This document shows, piece after piece, positions 1-9,946 of a DNA stretch of 64,000 nucleotides (the stretch's first letter is position 1; each line of letters opens with the position of its first letter). The notes beneath the pieces are model-generated. The model saw nothing but the letters and a program-made list of their open reading frames with translations. It had not been told where the DNA came from and did no database searches. Both the position numbers and the translations under genes were made by a program. The stretch is from Pegoplata infirma (Eukaryota > Arthropoda > Insecta > Diptera > Anthomyiidae). The stretch spans positions 54,674,852 through 54,738,851 of the forward strand of contig OY992538.1 of the NCBI GenBank assembly GCA_963921195.1, given 5' to 3'.

Positions 1-453
1 GCGATACAGACCACAATTTTCAATCGATTTGGCTAAAATTTGAAATTTAAGATTTTTTATCAAAAAAACAAAACCTATTAAATTTTTGACAAAATCGGTC
101 CATGTTGTCCCATAGCCCCCATGTTAATTTCCCCTTCCAGTTTTACTTAGAAAGCCCTAACAATAGTATTTTAACAAATATCCTCTTGAAATTAAACTGT
201 TAAATGTTTTTTGTAGCCATAAATAATCACTCTAAATTTTAACGAAATCGGAACATTTTAGCTTCTAGTCCTCATACAGACCACCCTCCCGATATTGACA
301 TAAATTTCCAAAAATACACAAAAACACTGAATTAAATAAATATGGTTAAAAATTAAATTCTTTATAAGTTTTATAATCACAAATATGCATTGGGCTTTAT
401 TATTTTACATTTTCGAATTAAGCGCCGCTAGATTGGGTGTTTCGGCCACTGTG
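1..453 (-). mobile_element. Transib-like non-autonomous DNA transposon, truncated by window edge
   Basis: This is an inverted copy of the outer part of the element at 10474-11463. The two share the GCGATACAGACCACAATTTT-type interior and the end around 415-453. The element stops at 453 with CACTGTG, so its terminus read inward is CACAGTGGCCGAAA. It is followed by CATTG (454-458). The uninterrupted target is visible in another family B copy near 48782-48795, which reads CACCATTGGAGCAG. No coding sequence is visible. Assignment rests on the CACAGTG terminus and the 5-bp duplication seen in the complete copy; the other end lies outside the window. Confidence 0.6.
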
Positions 454-966
454 CATTGGAGCAGTAGAAATAATTTTAAGATTGGAAAATTACAATAAAT
501 TTTTTTCTAAAAATTTTAAAAAATAGTAATAATCGTTATCCCACGATCCTCCTGGGCAAGAAATTTGTAGAATCGATAGAAGTTTTACACAAAAAAATTT
601 CAAAAAAACGAAGAGTACCAATATTTTCAGAAATGAGATTTAAATTTAAAATCTTAAAAATCGCATACTAGAGCGCTTTTAAGAATTTTTTGGGATTTGT
701 TTTTTTTTAAAAGTACGTAAAAAACAAAAATTTTTAAAAATTTTTTTTGAAATTTGGACCATTATTGAAGAAGTTATGAGTAAAAGAAGAAAGAAGGAAC
801 AAGCTACCAATTTTTAAAAATTCGATATCTTTTGAACGGGTCATCAAAAAAATCTGAAAATTTACCACGAAGCAGTTTTCGAAGGGTACTAAAAACTGTA
901 AACAAATTGGGAAAATCTAAAAAAAAAAATGTTCAAAGTGTCTGATTTAACATGGAGTGCCCCATA
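454..966 (+). mobile_element. Family B TIR element, right part
   Basis: Closely related to 7170-8018 and to 48624-49300. Shared landmarks are GGAGCAGTAG, ATCCTCCTGGGCA, GCATACTAGAGCGC and the closing GCCCCATATA. Its left part is cut off by the Transib-like element ending at 453. The right end runs straight into mini-me sequence at its TATATA stretch, which suggests family B inserted there. There is no coding potential. Non-autonomous, superfamily not assigned. Confidence 0.6.
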
Positions 967-1963
967 TATATTATTGATCAGTTATCGATTTTAAGACATT
1001 CTAGCGATGTCCGTCAATCCGTCTGTCTGTCTGCCTCTGGAAATGGTAATCGCGGCTAAAATATTACACGAAGATGACTAAAATTTAACATATTGATTGG
1101 AAATTCTCCCGAGCAGTTTGGTATTGCATATGAGCGATATCGGTTCAGCGGTTCAAAAGTTATGAACGAAAATGTAAGTGCACCTTAAAAATTTTAGTAC
1201 ATTCAACATCACCTAATAAAATACAAAATGCTTTAATTCGGCTGCTGGTTGACATATGTGAACATAATCAGAGCTTCGAAGGATATCATTCCTTAATTCA
1301 ATTTGTCATTCTGAGTGAAAATTTAGTGATTGCATTCCCCAATCACATTTTAGCGAATTGAATGAATTCACTTTAGACTCATTCGATTTATAAATATCGA
1401 ATGCACTCGTTTTATTTTTCATTCGACTTTTAAAAATCGAATGCATTCACTTGCGAATGCAATCGATTTTCTTTTCATTCAATTTGAAAAATCGAATGGC
1501 TTATTCATTCATTGCATAAAAAACTTAAAAAAACTAACCAAGATAGAGCAAAATGGAGCCAATTTTTTGTCCATAGTGTCGCTAACACTCTTCACATTTT
1601 TTTTGTCGTATACAATACACCAATTTTTTTGATTCAAAATTAGAGCCCATTAGGGTCATCGTATGTAAAGATAGTAGGCGATACTATGGACCAAAATTTG
1701 GCTCCGTTTTGGTCTATATATTTAAAAAATCGATTGCATTCGCAGTGGAATGATAAAAAATCGAATGCATTCGATTTTTCTAAATCGAATGAACAAGAAA
1801 TCGAATGCATTCATTTTTTTTTTCGCGGAATTTTTTATTTTTTTTTTTATTTTCAAAAGTAATTTCCTTTAAAAAAAAAGTTTTTGGAAATAATCTTTTT
1901 GAAATTGTGGAGGGTGTCTAAACATTCGGCAAGGCAAAATTTATGTTTTTTACTTGTTTTCTT
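967..1963 (+). mobile_element. Mini-me-like element (variant C), interrupted by insertion
   Basis: From about 970 it carries the mini-me core: TTATTGATC, GACATTCTAGCGATGTCCGT and a short GTCT run (about 1018-1035). The variant C interior follows, with GCTAAAATATTACAC and CGGTTCAGCGGTTCAAAAG. The 3' end is TGGAGGGTGTCTAAACATTC to TACTTGTTTT at 1910-1963. The 5' part is lost to the family B insertion, and the middle is split by the sequence at about 1296-1825. The intact relative is 27161-27763. Confidence 0.65.
1296..1825. repeat. Insertion rich in the palindromic motif ATCGAATGCATTCGAT
   Basis: This segment is absent from the intact variant C copy at 27161-27763. It holds about nine direct and inverted versions of AAATCGAATGCATTCG, at about 1375-1500 and 1725-1815, flanking a central part (1520-1720). 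The centre resembles the interior of family D, with matching wording around GGCGATACTATGG and CTCCGTTTTGG (compare 16740-16790). It looks like an inverted-repeat element or a family D relative with repeat arms. Exact ends are unclear. Confidence 0.4.
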
Positions 1964-2860
1964 TATTGTTGTTAAAATAATCGTAGATAAAAAAATAGAC
2001 AACATAAATAGATGATGTTGCCAGCGATTAAAGTGTGATTTAGCTAAAAATGTATAAATATTTTGTTATATTAGTGTGTGTATAAATCAAAGTGATTTGT
2101 ATTTATATGCATATGTGTAAGTGGGTTAAGATAGACAAATACAAACACACACGTTTGTAAGTGACTGACTGAGTGTGTGTGTGTGACTTATCATCATCAG
2201 TTTAATCCTTGTTCTCATCATATTGTGTCGGCACAAATATAAAAGTAAATGTAAAGATATTATATTAATGATTGTTGTTATTGCTGCTACTGCTACTGAT
2301 GCTGATGTCGTTGTTGCTGATGCTTCGGTTTTCGGTGCTCAAATGTTGTTGATGTTTCAGAATTTTTTATTTGCTATTTTTTTGGCAGTCTATGCATAAT
2401 ATGAATAAATTTTGGCTTTTAACATTTGTGAAAAAAAAGCAAGAGCGAGAGGATTAATTTTCCATATAAAATTTCACTTAATGCAGTTTAATTCTATTTA
2501 TTTTGCTATTTTCTGTCTACAACATTTATTATTGTTATTTAACACTAAAAGGATCAAAAAGGGCTTGTTAGGGGTTATAACACAAAAATGGGACTACATT
2601 AGCTATGATAAATTATGGGATGTTACAGGAATTATTTTAACCCATGTTATATGATTCAATATGTTTTTTATAATGTTAGAAAATTGTGCATAATTGTCAC
2701 TTTAGTACATATAATGTGATTTATTGTTTTATATTTATATAGTTAGTTGACACATAATAACATCTGTGTTAAAAACAAATAAAAAAATAAATTCGACTTT
2801 GGCCGAAACCATGAATACTCTTTACAAATCACCCAATAATTTAAGAGATTTTAATTTTTT
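1964..2860. other. A/T-rich non-repetitive stretch with short microsatellites
   Basis: No element or gene is recognised. A short (TG)n run lies near 2172-2186. A TTG/CTG trinucleotide-rich patch lies at about 2268-2340 (GTTGTT, GCTGCTACTGCTACTG). A 78-codon open frame at 2412-2654 is A/T-rich with no motif and is not called as a gene. This may be older single-copy DNA between insertions. Confidence 0.4.
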
Positions 2861-3023
2861 TATACCCTCCACTCTAGTGATAGAGGGTATATATAAGTTT
2901 GTCATTCCGTTTGTAACACCTCGAAATATTGGTCTAGGACCCCATAAAGTATATATATTCATGATCCTCGATCGATTTTAAGACGATCTAGCGATGTCCG
3001 TCCGTCCGTCCGTCCGTCCGTCC

Positions 3024-3065
<42 letters not shown>

Positions 3066-3754
3066 TGAAAACACGCTAACTTTTGAAAGACTTTACGGAG
3101 GCTCCTGAAGTTTGGCATATATATTGGGCATTTACCTGGTCAGGTTGGTATTGCAATCCAGCGAAATCGGTCCAGTGGTTCAAAAGTTATAAGCAAATGA
3201 GTGAATTTCGGCAAGGGTTTTTCTGGAATTTACGAGATAAAACACACGATAACTTTCGAACGGCAATTCTGAGGGTGCTGAAGTATGGCATATATATTTG
3301 CCGTTCCTCTGGTCCGGTTCGTTTTAAATTTCAGCCAAATCGGTCCAGTGGTTCAAAAGTTATTAGCAAAACCGTAAATTTCAGATTCACCTCACCTTAA
3401 ATTCACGTGTTGAAACCCCCTTAAACAGGTTTTAAAAACAATGGTAAGTCACAAAAATATTTTACAACGCATTTTTGTCACTCAAAAATATTTTTACACT
3501 AAAAGAAAAAAAAAATACACTCGAAAAAAATTTTACACTCAAAAAAAATTTTACACTCAAAAAAAAATTTAGTAAATTTTTTTTTTTTTTTTTCAAAAAT
3601 TAGTTAAAAAAAAAGTTTTTTTAAACAAAATAAAATATTTCTATTCAAAAATGTTATTTTTTCACTCTAGAAAATTTTCAATAACTTAAAAAGGGCATTG
3701 TGGAGGGTATTCATAGATTCGGCCAAGTCGAATTTAAATTTTCTACTTGTTTTT
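2861..3754 (+). mobile_element. Mini-me-like element (variant A), full length
   Basis: Begins TATACCCTCCACTCTAG and has the pair TCTAGTGATAGAGGGTATA, able to form a hairpin. TTTGTCATTCCGTTTGTAAC follows, then the GTCC/GTCT microsatellite, then two similar ~150-bp modules. The first (about 3067-3210) and second (about 3236-3386) both run from AACTTT(T/C)GAA to TCGGTCCAGTGGTTCAAAAG. Runs of ACACTCAAAAAAA follow (about 3520-3570), then the 3' end GTGGAGGGTATTCATAGATT to CTACTTGTTTTT. No transposase is present. A 105-codon open frame (3083-3400) is part of the repeat. Confidence 0.8.
2996..3064. repeat. (GTCC)n(GTCT)n microsatellite inside mini-me
   Basis: About 69 bp of perfect tetranucleotide, first GTCC units then GTCT units, following GCGAT. 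This is the GTCY proto-microsatellite position known for mini-me elements. The same position in the copy at 46893-48553 has expanded more than tenfold. Confidence 0.9.
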
Positions 3755-6320
3755 AACTAAAAAATATAATTGTACAAAACATAATTATTTTTTTAGAAAA
3801 AAAAAATTATCAACGTATTTTTTTTTTTAATTTTTTTCATGAAAATTTTTTTTTCGTCAAACAAAAAAAAACATAAAATTTGTTTTTTATCAAAAATTTG
3901 TTTTTTTATCAAAAAATTTTTTTTCACCAAAAATTTGTTTACATCAAAAAAAATTTATAAAATTTTTTTATCAAATTTTTTTATCAAAAAATTTTTTTTA
4001 TTAAATTTTTTTTATTAAATTTTTTTTCATCAATTTTTTTTTCTTCATCAAAAACTTTGTTTCCATAATTATTTTCGTAATTTTTTTTTTCATCAAAAAT
4101 TTTTTTTTATACAAATTTTTTGTTATCAAATTTTGATTTCAACAAATATTTTTCTTCATCATCAAAATTTTTTTTTTTTCATCATAAATTTTCATTTCCT
4201 CCTAAAATTTTTTTACCAAAAAATTTGTGTATCAATTTTTTTCACAAAGTTTGAACTTCTTCTGGTACGAAAACGTTCTATTTGATACATCGTACAAGAA
4301 CAAAAAACAAGCGAGAGCGTTACAATTTTGTTCATCAATTTTTTTTATCAAAAATTTTGTTTTCATCAAATTTTTTTTATTAATTTCTTTTTCATTATAT
4401 TTTTTTTTTTTATCAAAAAAATTTTTATATAAGCAAATTTTTTTTCATCCAAAAAAATTGTTCAAAAAAAAATCTTGCTTCATAAAAAACTTATTTCTTA
4501 TCAAAAAAAGAAAAATTTTCATGAAAACTTTTTTTTTTCATTAAAGTTTATTTCAATTTTTTCTTTCATCACAAAATATACATTTTTATTATTTTTTTTT
4601 ATAAAATTTTTATTCATAAAAATTTGTTTTCTTTATCAAAAAACTTTATTTTTATCGTTTTTTCGTCAATTTTTTCATCAAAACTTTTTTCATCATCAAT
4701 TTAAAAAAAAAAAAAAAAACAATTTTTTTTCATCAAAAAATTTTTTTTTTTAAAAAACTATCAAATTTTTTTTTTCATTAAAAAATTTTTTTCTTTATCA
4801 AAAACAGTTTTTCACCAAATATTTTTATATCTTCCAACATTTTAATAACACAATATTTTTTTATAAATTTTTTTCACCAAAATTACTTTTTCACCACATC
4901 TGAACTTCTTCTGGTATAAAAACGTTGTTACATACAAAAAAGAAGTGAGAGCTGTAAATTTTTGATCATCAATTTTTGTTATCAAAAATGTTCTTTTCGT
5001 CAATTTTATTTTTATTAATTTCGTTTTATAATCAAAATAAAATTTTTATCAAAACTTATTTTTTTATAATTTTTTTTTTATAAAATTTTTATTTTGTAAA
5101 AAATTTTTTCTTCATCAATTTTTTTCAATAAAAAAAGACAAAAGCAAATTAATTTTTTCTTCATCAAAATTTTTTTTTATCAAATATTTTCATTCCGTTT
5201 GTTTTTCATTACATTTTTTTTTTTCATCAAAAAAAAATTTTCATCGCTTTTTATTTATCAATTTTTTTCAATAAAAAAAAAGAAAAAAAAAAATTTTATC
5301 AAATTTTTTTTTCATCCATTTTTTTACCAAAATTACTTTTTCACCAAGTCTTAACTTCTAGTATAAAAACGTTCCATTTGTTAAACACAAGTACAAAAAA
5401 CACAACTACAAAAAACTAGTGTGAGCGTTTAATTTTTGTTCATTATTTTTTTTATCAAAAATTTTCTTTTCGTCAAAATTTTTTTTTTTTAATTTAATTT
5501 TCATCACAATTTTTTTTTTTTTAAAAAAAAAAATTTTGGGTAAATTGTTAAAAATTAAAAAAAAAAAAAAAAAATCTAAAAAAATTTTTCTTCATCAAAA
5601 GCTTATTTTTTTATGAAAAAAAAAATGTTTTTTCGTCAAAACTTTTTTTTCATCGTTTTTCGTAAATTTTTTTTACCAAACCTTTTTTCTTTATCAATTT
5701 TTTTTAATACAAAAAAATAAAAAAAAAATAAATTTTTTTACAAAAAAAAAAAAAAAAAAAAATTTTTTTACAAAAAAAAAAAATTCATAAAATTAGTTGT
5801 ATTTTATTATAAACAATATGCTCGTTAGTCAAACATTGACTAGTTGCATAGAAATTTAAAACTGTTATACAAATTTTGTTTTAAATAAAGAAAAAAAATA
5901 AAAATTTTTTTTCATCAAAAAAAAAAAATTTATCAATTTTTTTTTTCATCAAATTTTTTTTTCTTGATTAAAAACTTTTTTTTATCAAATATTTTCATTT
6001 CTTCAAACATTGTTTTTAACAAAAAAAATTTTATCAATTTTTTTTACCAAATTTAATATTTTACCAAGTCTGAACTTCATTTGGCACAAAAATAAAAAAT
6101 GTTAAGTATAAGTACAAAAACAAGAGAGTGCGTTAAATTTTTTCATCAAAATTTTTTTTTTAATAATTATTTTTGAAAAAAACTTTTATTTTTATCAAAA
6201 AAAAAAAAATATCATCAAAAAATATTTTTTTGTTTTTTATCAAAGAATTTTTTTTTTATCAAAACTTTTTTTTGTCATAAAAACTTTTTTTTCATCAAAA
6301 TTTTTTTTTTCCTAAAAGTC
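3755..6320. repeat. Extreme T-run/A-run tract with four conserved islands
   Basis: About 2.5 kb built from poly-T and poly-A runs joined by ATCAAAAA and CATCAAAATTT. Within it a ~75-bp island recurs four times, at about 4246-4322, 4896-4955, 5346-5432 and 6066-6140. Each reads roughly TGAACTTCTTCTGGTA...AAAACGTT...ACAAAAAACAAG...GAGAGCGTT. Spacing is roughly 650, 450 and 720 bp. This is best read as a degenerate long-unit tandem repeat whose filler has drifted into homopolymers. Open frames at 4227-4753 translate to Phe/Lys runs and are not genes. Confidence 0.6.
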
Positions 6321-6690
6321 AACTTCCCTCCATACCCACCTTAAAATGAGTTTGGGCGTGCTCAAAAATTATTTCGAGAATTTAAAAATTTTCAAAAAGA
6401 AATTTCTTATGAGCATTTTCAATTTTTTTTTCCAATTTTTAACGAAAAAAATGCTAAAAAGAAATTGTCAAAAAAAAAAAAATGTTGGGTCCGAACTTAG
6501 AAATTTAAAAAAAATGTTTTGAACATACAAAGCTATTCAAATTTTTTTTTCTTAAATCACTTATAATAGAAAAAAAAAAAATAATATCCTAAAAACTTTT
6601 TGTGTTGGAGACTTAGAAAATTAGAAAATTTTGCAAAATATTTGCTTTTCTAACTAAAATTATTTTTAATGAAATTTACTCCAAAACGCA
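6321..6690. other. A/T-rich repeat-like stretch, unassigned
   Basis: No gene seen. Parts such as AAATTTCTTATGAGC and GGTCCGAACTTAGAAA resemble 12110-12290 (AAATTTCTAAAAG, CGGAACTAAGAAC). It may be an old copy of the repeat near 12.0-12.3 kb. Confidence 0.25.
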
Positions 6691-7150
6691 AACAAACATT
6701 TTTTTTAAATGTTATATTTTGAGTAGGTTTATTCCAGCTCAAGGTCATTGTTTCCTTTATTAATTGAACAGTTCATGCGAATAAAGGCGAATAGAAAATT
6801 TGTACATTTTTACAAATGACGATAAAAATGCATGAAACGATTAAAAACTAATATTTTTTCAATATTTTTGCATAATGCAATAATCCATGAATGAAAAAAA
6901 GTTCACAAAAATATTAGTTTTAAACCGTTTCCTGCATTTTTATCGTCATTTGTAAAATTGTACAAATGGTCTTTTCGCCTTTATTCGCATGAACTGTTCA
7001 ATTAAACAATGATATTCTCATAGAATAATTTTCAAGAAAATTATTTTTCTGTTTTAAATTTATTTGTGTTGGTCTTTTTTGCAAAACTTAATCGACACGT
7101 GTTTCGGAATTTGTCAGATTCCATTGTCAAGATTATTTAGCATATATTTT
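6691..7150 (+). mobile_element. Family G foldback repeat, left portion, carrying family E
   Basis: Matches 43500-43755: ATATTTTGAG(G/T)A, GGTCATT, GATATTCTCATAG, TTTAAATTTATTT, ACTTAATCGACACGTG and TCAGATTCCATTGTCAAG. A 234-bp palindromic family E element sits inside at 6766-6999. A weak opposite-strand G arm lies at about 8515-8645, so the family B element (7170-8018) may have landed inside this copy too. Confidence 0.5.
6766..6999. mobile_element. Family E palindromic MITE, 234 bp
   Basis: Nearly a complete inverted repeat. It opens GAACAGTTCATGCGAATAAA and closes with the complement TTTATTCGCATGAACTGTTC. ACTAATATTTT and AAATATTAGT arms meet around 6870-6890. Flanks are AATT (6762-6765) and AATT (7000-7003). 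The uninterrupted family G sequence at about 43595-43615 has a single AATT at this point, confirming a 4-bp target-site duplication. No coding capacity. The second member is at 44546-45613. Confidence 0.75.
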
Positions 7151-7169
7151 AATTGTGGAATGCCTTATA

Positions 7170-8018
7170 CATATGGGGCATTCCATGCCAAATCGGACAC
7201 TTTGAAGCTGATTAAAAAAAAACAAATTTACAAAAAATAAAAAAATTGTACCACCTTAACAGTTCAAGATAGAGGGTAGGTGTGGTCAGAGAAAATGTTT
7301 GGATTAAAAAAATATTGTGGGTCGGTCATACACTTGATTGCTCTAAGGGCACTATTAGGGCAGTTAGAGCGGTTGGAGCAAATTTTAAAAAATATCATTT
7401 TGTGTGGGAGCCCCCTTAGAAATTCGAGATAGGGTATATGTTTGTTCCAAAGAAATGTTAAGACGTAAAAATTAATGGGGGTCGGTCTTATAAATGACCC
7501 CTCTATGATGCAATATTGGAGCAGTAAAAATGATTTTAAGATTGGAAAATTACAATAAAATTGTTTCAAAAAATTTTAAAAAATAGTAATGATCGTGATC
7601 CTCCTGGGCAAAAAATTTGTAGAATCGATAGAAGTTTTACACAAAAAAATTTAAAAAAAAATCGAAGAGTACAAACATTTTCAAAAATGAGATTTAAATT
7701 TTAAAACTTAAAAATCGCATACTAGAGCGCTTTAAAGAATTTTTTGGGATTTTTTTTTTCAAAAGTACGTAAAAAAACAAAAATTTAAAAAAAAAAAATT
7801 GAAATTTGGGCTATTATTGAAGAAGTTATGAGGAAAAGAAGTTTGAGTAAAGGAACAAACTACCAATTTTTAAAAAATCGATATCTTTTGAACGGGTCTT
7901 CAAAAAAATCTGAAAATTTACCACGAAGGAGTTTTCGAAGGGTACTAAAACTGTACACAAATTGGGAAAATCTAAAAAAAATTTCCAAAGTGTCCTTTGA
8001 CATGGAATGCCCCATATG
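7170..8018 (+). mobile_element. Family B TIR element, full length
   Basis: Opens CATATGGGGCATTCCATG followed by AAATCGGACACTTT, and closes with the complement AAAGTGTCCTTTGACATGG then AATGCCCCATATG. This gives terminal inverted repeats of about 35 bp. The interior is A/T-rich, with CTCTAAGGGCACTATTAGGG at 7341-7360. That is the empty site of the hAT-like insertion in the copy at 46591-49300. There is no transposase. The ends fall in a TATA-like palindrome, so the exact target duplication cannot be fixed. Open frames on both strands are repeat artefacts. Confidence 0.7.
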
Positions 8019-9274
8019 TATTTTAAAACAACATCTGAAAATTTTTTATTTATAAAATGCACTTTATATTTTAAATTTGGTTATGACTTAAAGTGAATTT
8101 TTATTTGATAACATTGCTGTTTTAATATTAAAATTGTGCACTTTAAAAAAAATGTCAGAAAAAGCACAAAATCGAAAATTCAATTGTCACGATAAGACTG
8201 AATAAAACGATTCTCGATGTTTTGTGTAAAACAGAAGTGCATACTTTTAGGATTAAAGGAAAAATTTTTATTAAGTATGATTTTCGAAATTTTTTGGAAA
8301 TGTTTCTAAAATGTCGAAAATCATTAGATTTAATGGTATCAGAAAACAATTTTCTGTTGATGGAAAAAAATGGCAAAAGTTAAAATCGTTTAAAAGTAAA
8401 ATATATGATTGTTATCTCCGCCTAAATATATGCTTTAAAAAATATATTTTTTTACAGTCTTAAAAATAATATAAAAATATTATTGTATGTTTCTATATTT
8501 AATTTAAAGACACTCCCGAGGATGCGAAATATTGGAAATTAATAAAGAATAATTTTAATTAAAGAAAAATCCAGGCCTCGAGCTCAAACATTTTTTTTTT
8601 ATAATTAAATTGAAAAGGTCGAATAAAAAACAACTATAATTCAATACGGAAAATTTTATCGTGACAATTGGACTTAATAAAAATATTAAATACTCTAGAA
8701 AAAAACAAAAAAAAATCCAAATCTAATTTGAGTTTTCTTAATTTTAATTGAGCTTTTCTAAATTTCGTTGAAGCTTTTAAAAATTTTAAATTCAACTAAA
8801 TTTTATAATTTTTCTCTGTTTAAATCTTATTCCATACATACGAGTATATTATAAAATTGCATTTATATTGATTTCTTTTTTTTTTTTTTTTTTAAATCTC
8901 TAACAAAAAAAATAAAAACCTTGGAAAGGGTTAATAAAATTAGGCTTCTCATTTTTTTATTTTTATATTTGTTCTTCTACTACTTTATCTTTTTCAATAT
9001 ACTATAAAGACAAGCCATATTACTATATCAATTTCAATACTCATACCACAAAATTGTATTGCTACTTAATACTGCCGCTACTACAACTGACTAATATACA
9101 ACATGACTCGTGTAGTATGCCACAAAGCACAAAGCGGTACTATGAAACATCTGTTACAAATTACCGTTTGTTTGTATGCATGCACGTAGATACAAATAAA
9201 TTTTGTGAAGCAACTAAAACACACAGCTGAGCTTATTTTTCTTCATTCATTCAATTTTCTTTTAGATACGATTT
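8019..9274. other. A/T-rich stretch with a possible inverted-repeat element
   Basis: CAATTGTCACGATAA at 8181-8195 faces its exact complement TTATCGTGACAATTG at 8656-8670, which could bound a ~490-bp element. I see no convincing target duplication. About 8515-8645 resembles the minus-strand arm of family G (CCTCGAGCT, AAGGTCGAATAAA). From about 8680 to 9274 the sequence looks unique, with a long T run near 8880-8893. No gene is recognised. Confidence 0.3.
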
Positions 9275-9780
9275 TATACCCTACATATAGTGGTATAAAT
9301 TTGTCATTCCGTTTGTAACTTATCGAAATATCGGTCTAAGACCCGGCATACATGAATATTATTGATCTGTGATCGATTTAAGACATTCAAGCGATGCCCG
9401 TCTGTTGAAAAAGCGATCACGGCTAAAATATTACACAAATGTGATTGAAACTTAATATATTTGCCTTGTTGTAGTCCCGAGAAGTTTGGTATTGCATTTG
9501 CTTGATATCGATTTATCGGTTCAAAAGTTACATTTCATATAATATACAAATACAAAATGCTTTAATTCGGCTTCTGGTAAACACATGAGAACAGAATTGG
9601 AAACCGAATTATATTAAAACTAGTACAAAAATTTTCGGATTTTTTTTAACAAAAATTAAACTCTTTACGCTATATTTTTTTTAAAACAGTTTTTCCCCCA
9701 ATTTTAAAAAAAAATTTTTTTTAATAATCTTTTTTACATTGTGGAAGGTATCAATATATTCGGCAAGTTCCAACTTGTTT
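9275..9780 (+). mobile_element. Mini-me-like element (variant C)
   Basis: TATACCCTACATATAGTGG, TTTGTCATTCCGTTTGTAAC, GATCGATTTAAGACATTCAA, then only a vestigial CCGTCTG instead of a long GTCY array. Then GCTAAAATATTACACAAA and CGGTTCAAAAGTTAC, ending CATTGTGGAAGGTATC...ACTTGTTT. It is diverged and has practically lost its microsatellite. Confidence 0.7.
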
Positions 9781-9946
9781 ACACTGTACTCATAGGGTAT
9801 TATGAGTTTGGAATGATGTTTGTAACAATCAGAGAAATATTTGACTTACAATAAGAAACTAATAACTAGGTGTGATTTCTAGATGTGATTTCCATGAATG
9901 TTTTTTGTCGATTGTCTAAACACAATATCGACCAATTTTTTTTCTA

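Noticed and set aside
3083..3400. 105-codon frame that recurs with the same length at 20889-21206 (minus) and broken at 47298-47631 (minus)
   Set aside because: It follows the variant A mini-me consensus, includes the duplicated module and is broken in other copies (22.3 kb, 10.3 kb). No known domain. Synonymous versus non-synonymous comparison across genomic copies would decide.
4227..4753. Two overlapping 105- and 92-codon frames
   Set aside because: Phe/Lys/Ile runs translated from T/A homopolymers.
8181..8670. TIR element bounded by CAATTGTCACGATAA
   Set aside because: The 15-bp inverted pair is exact, but no target duplication or second copy is visible, so it is only mentioned within the surrounding region.
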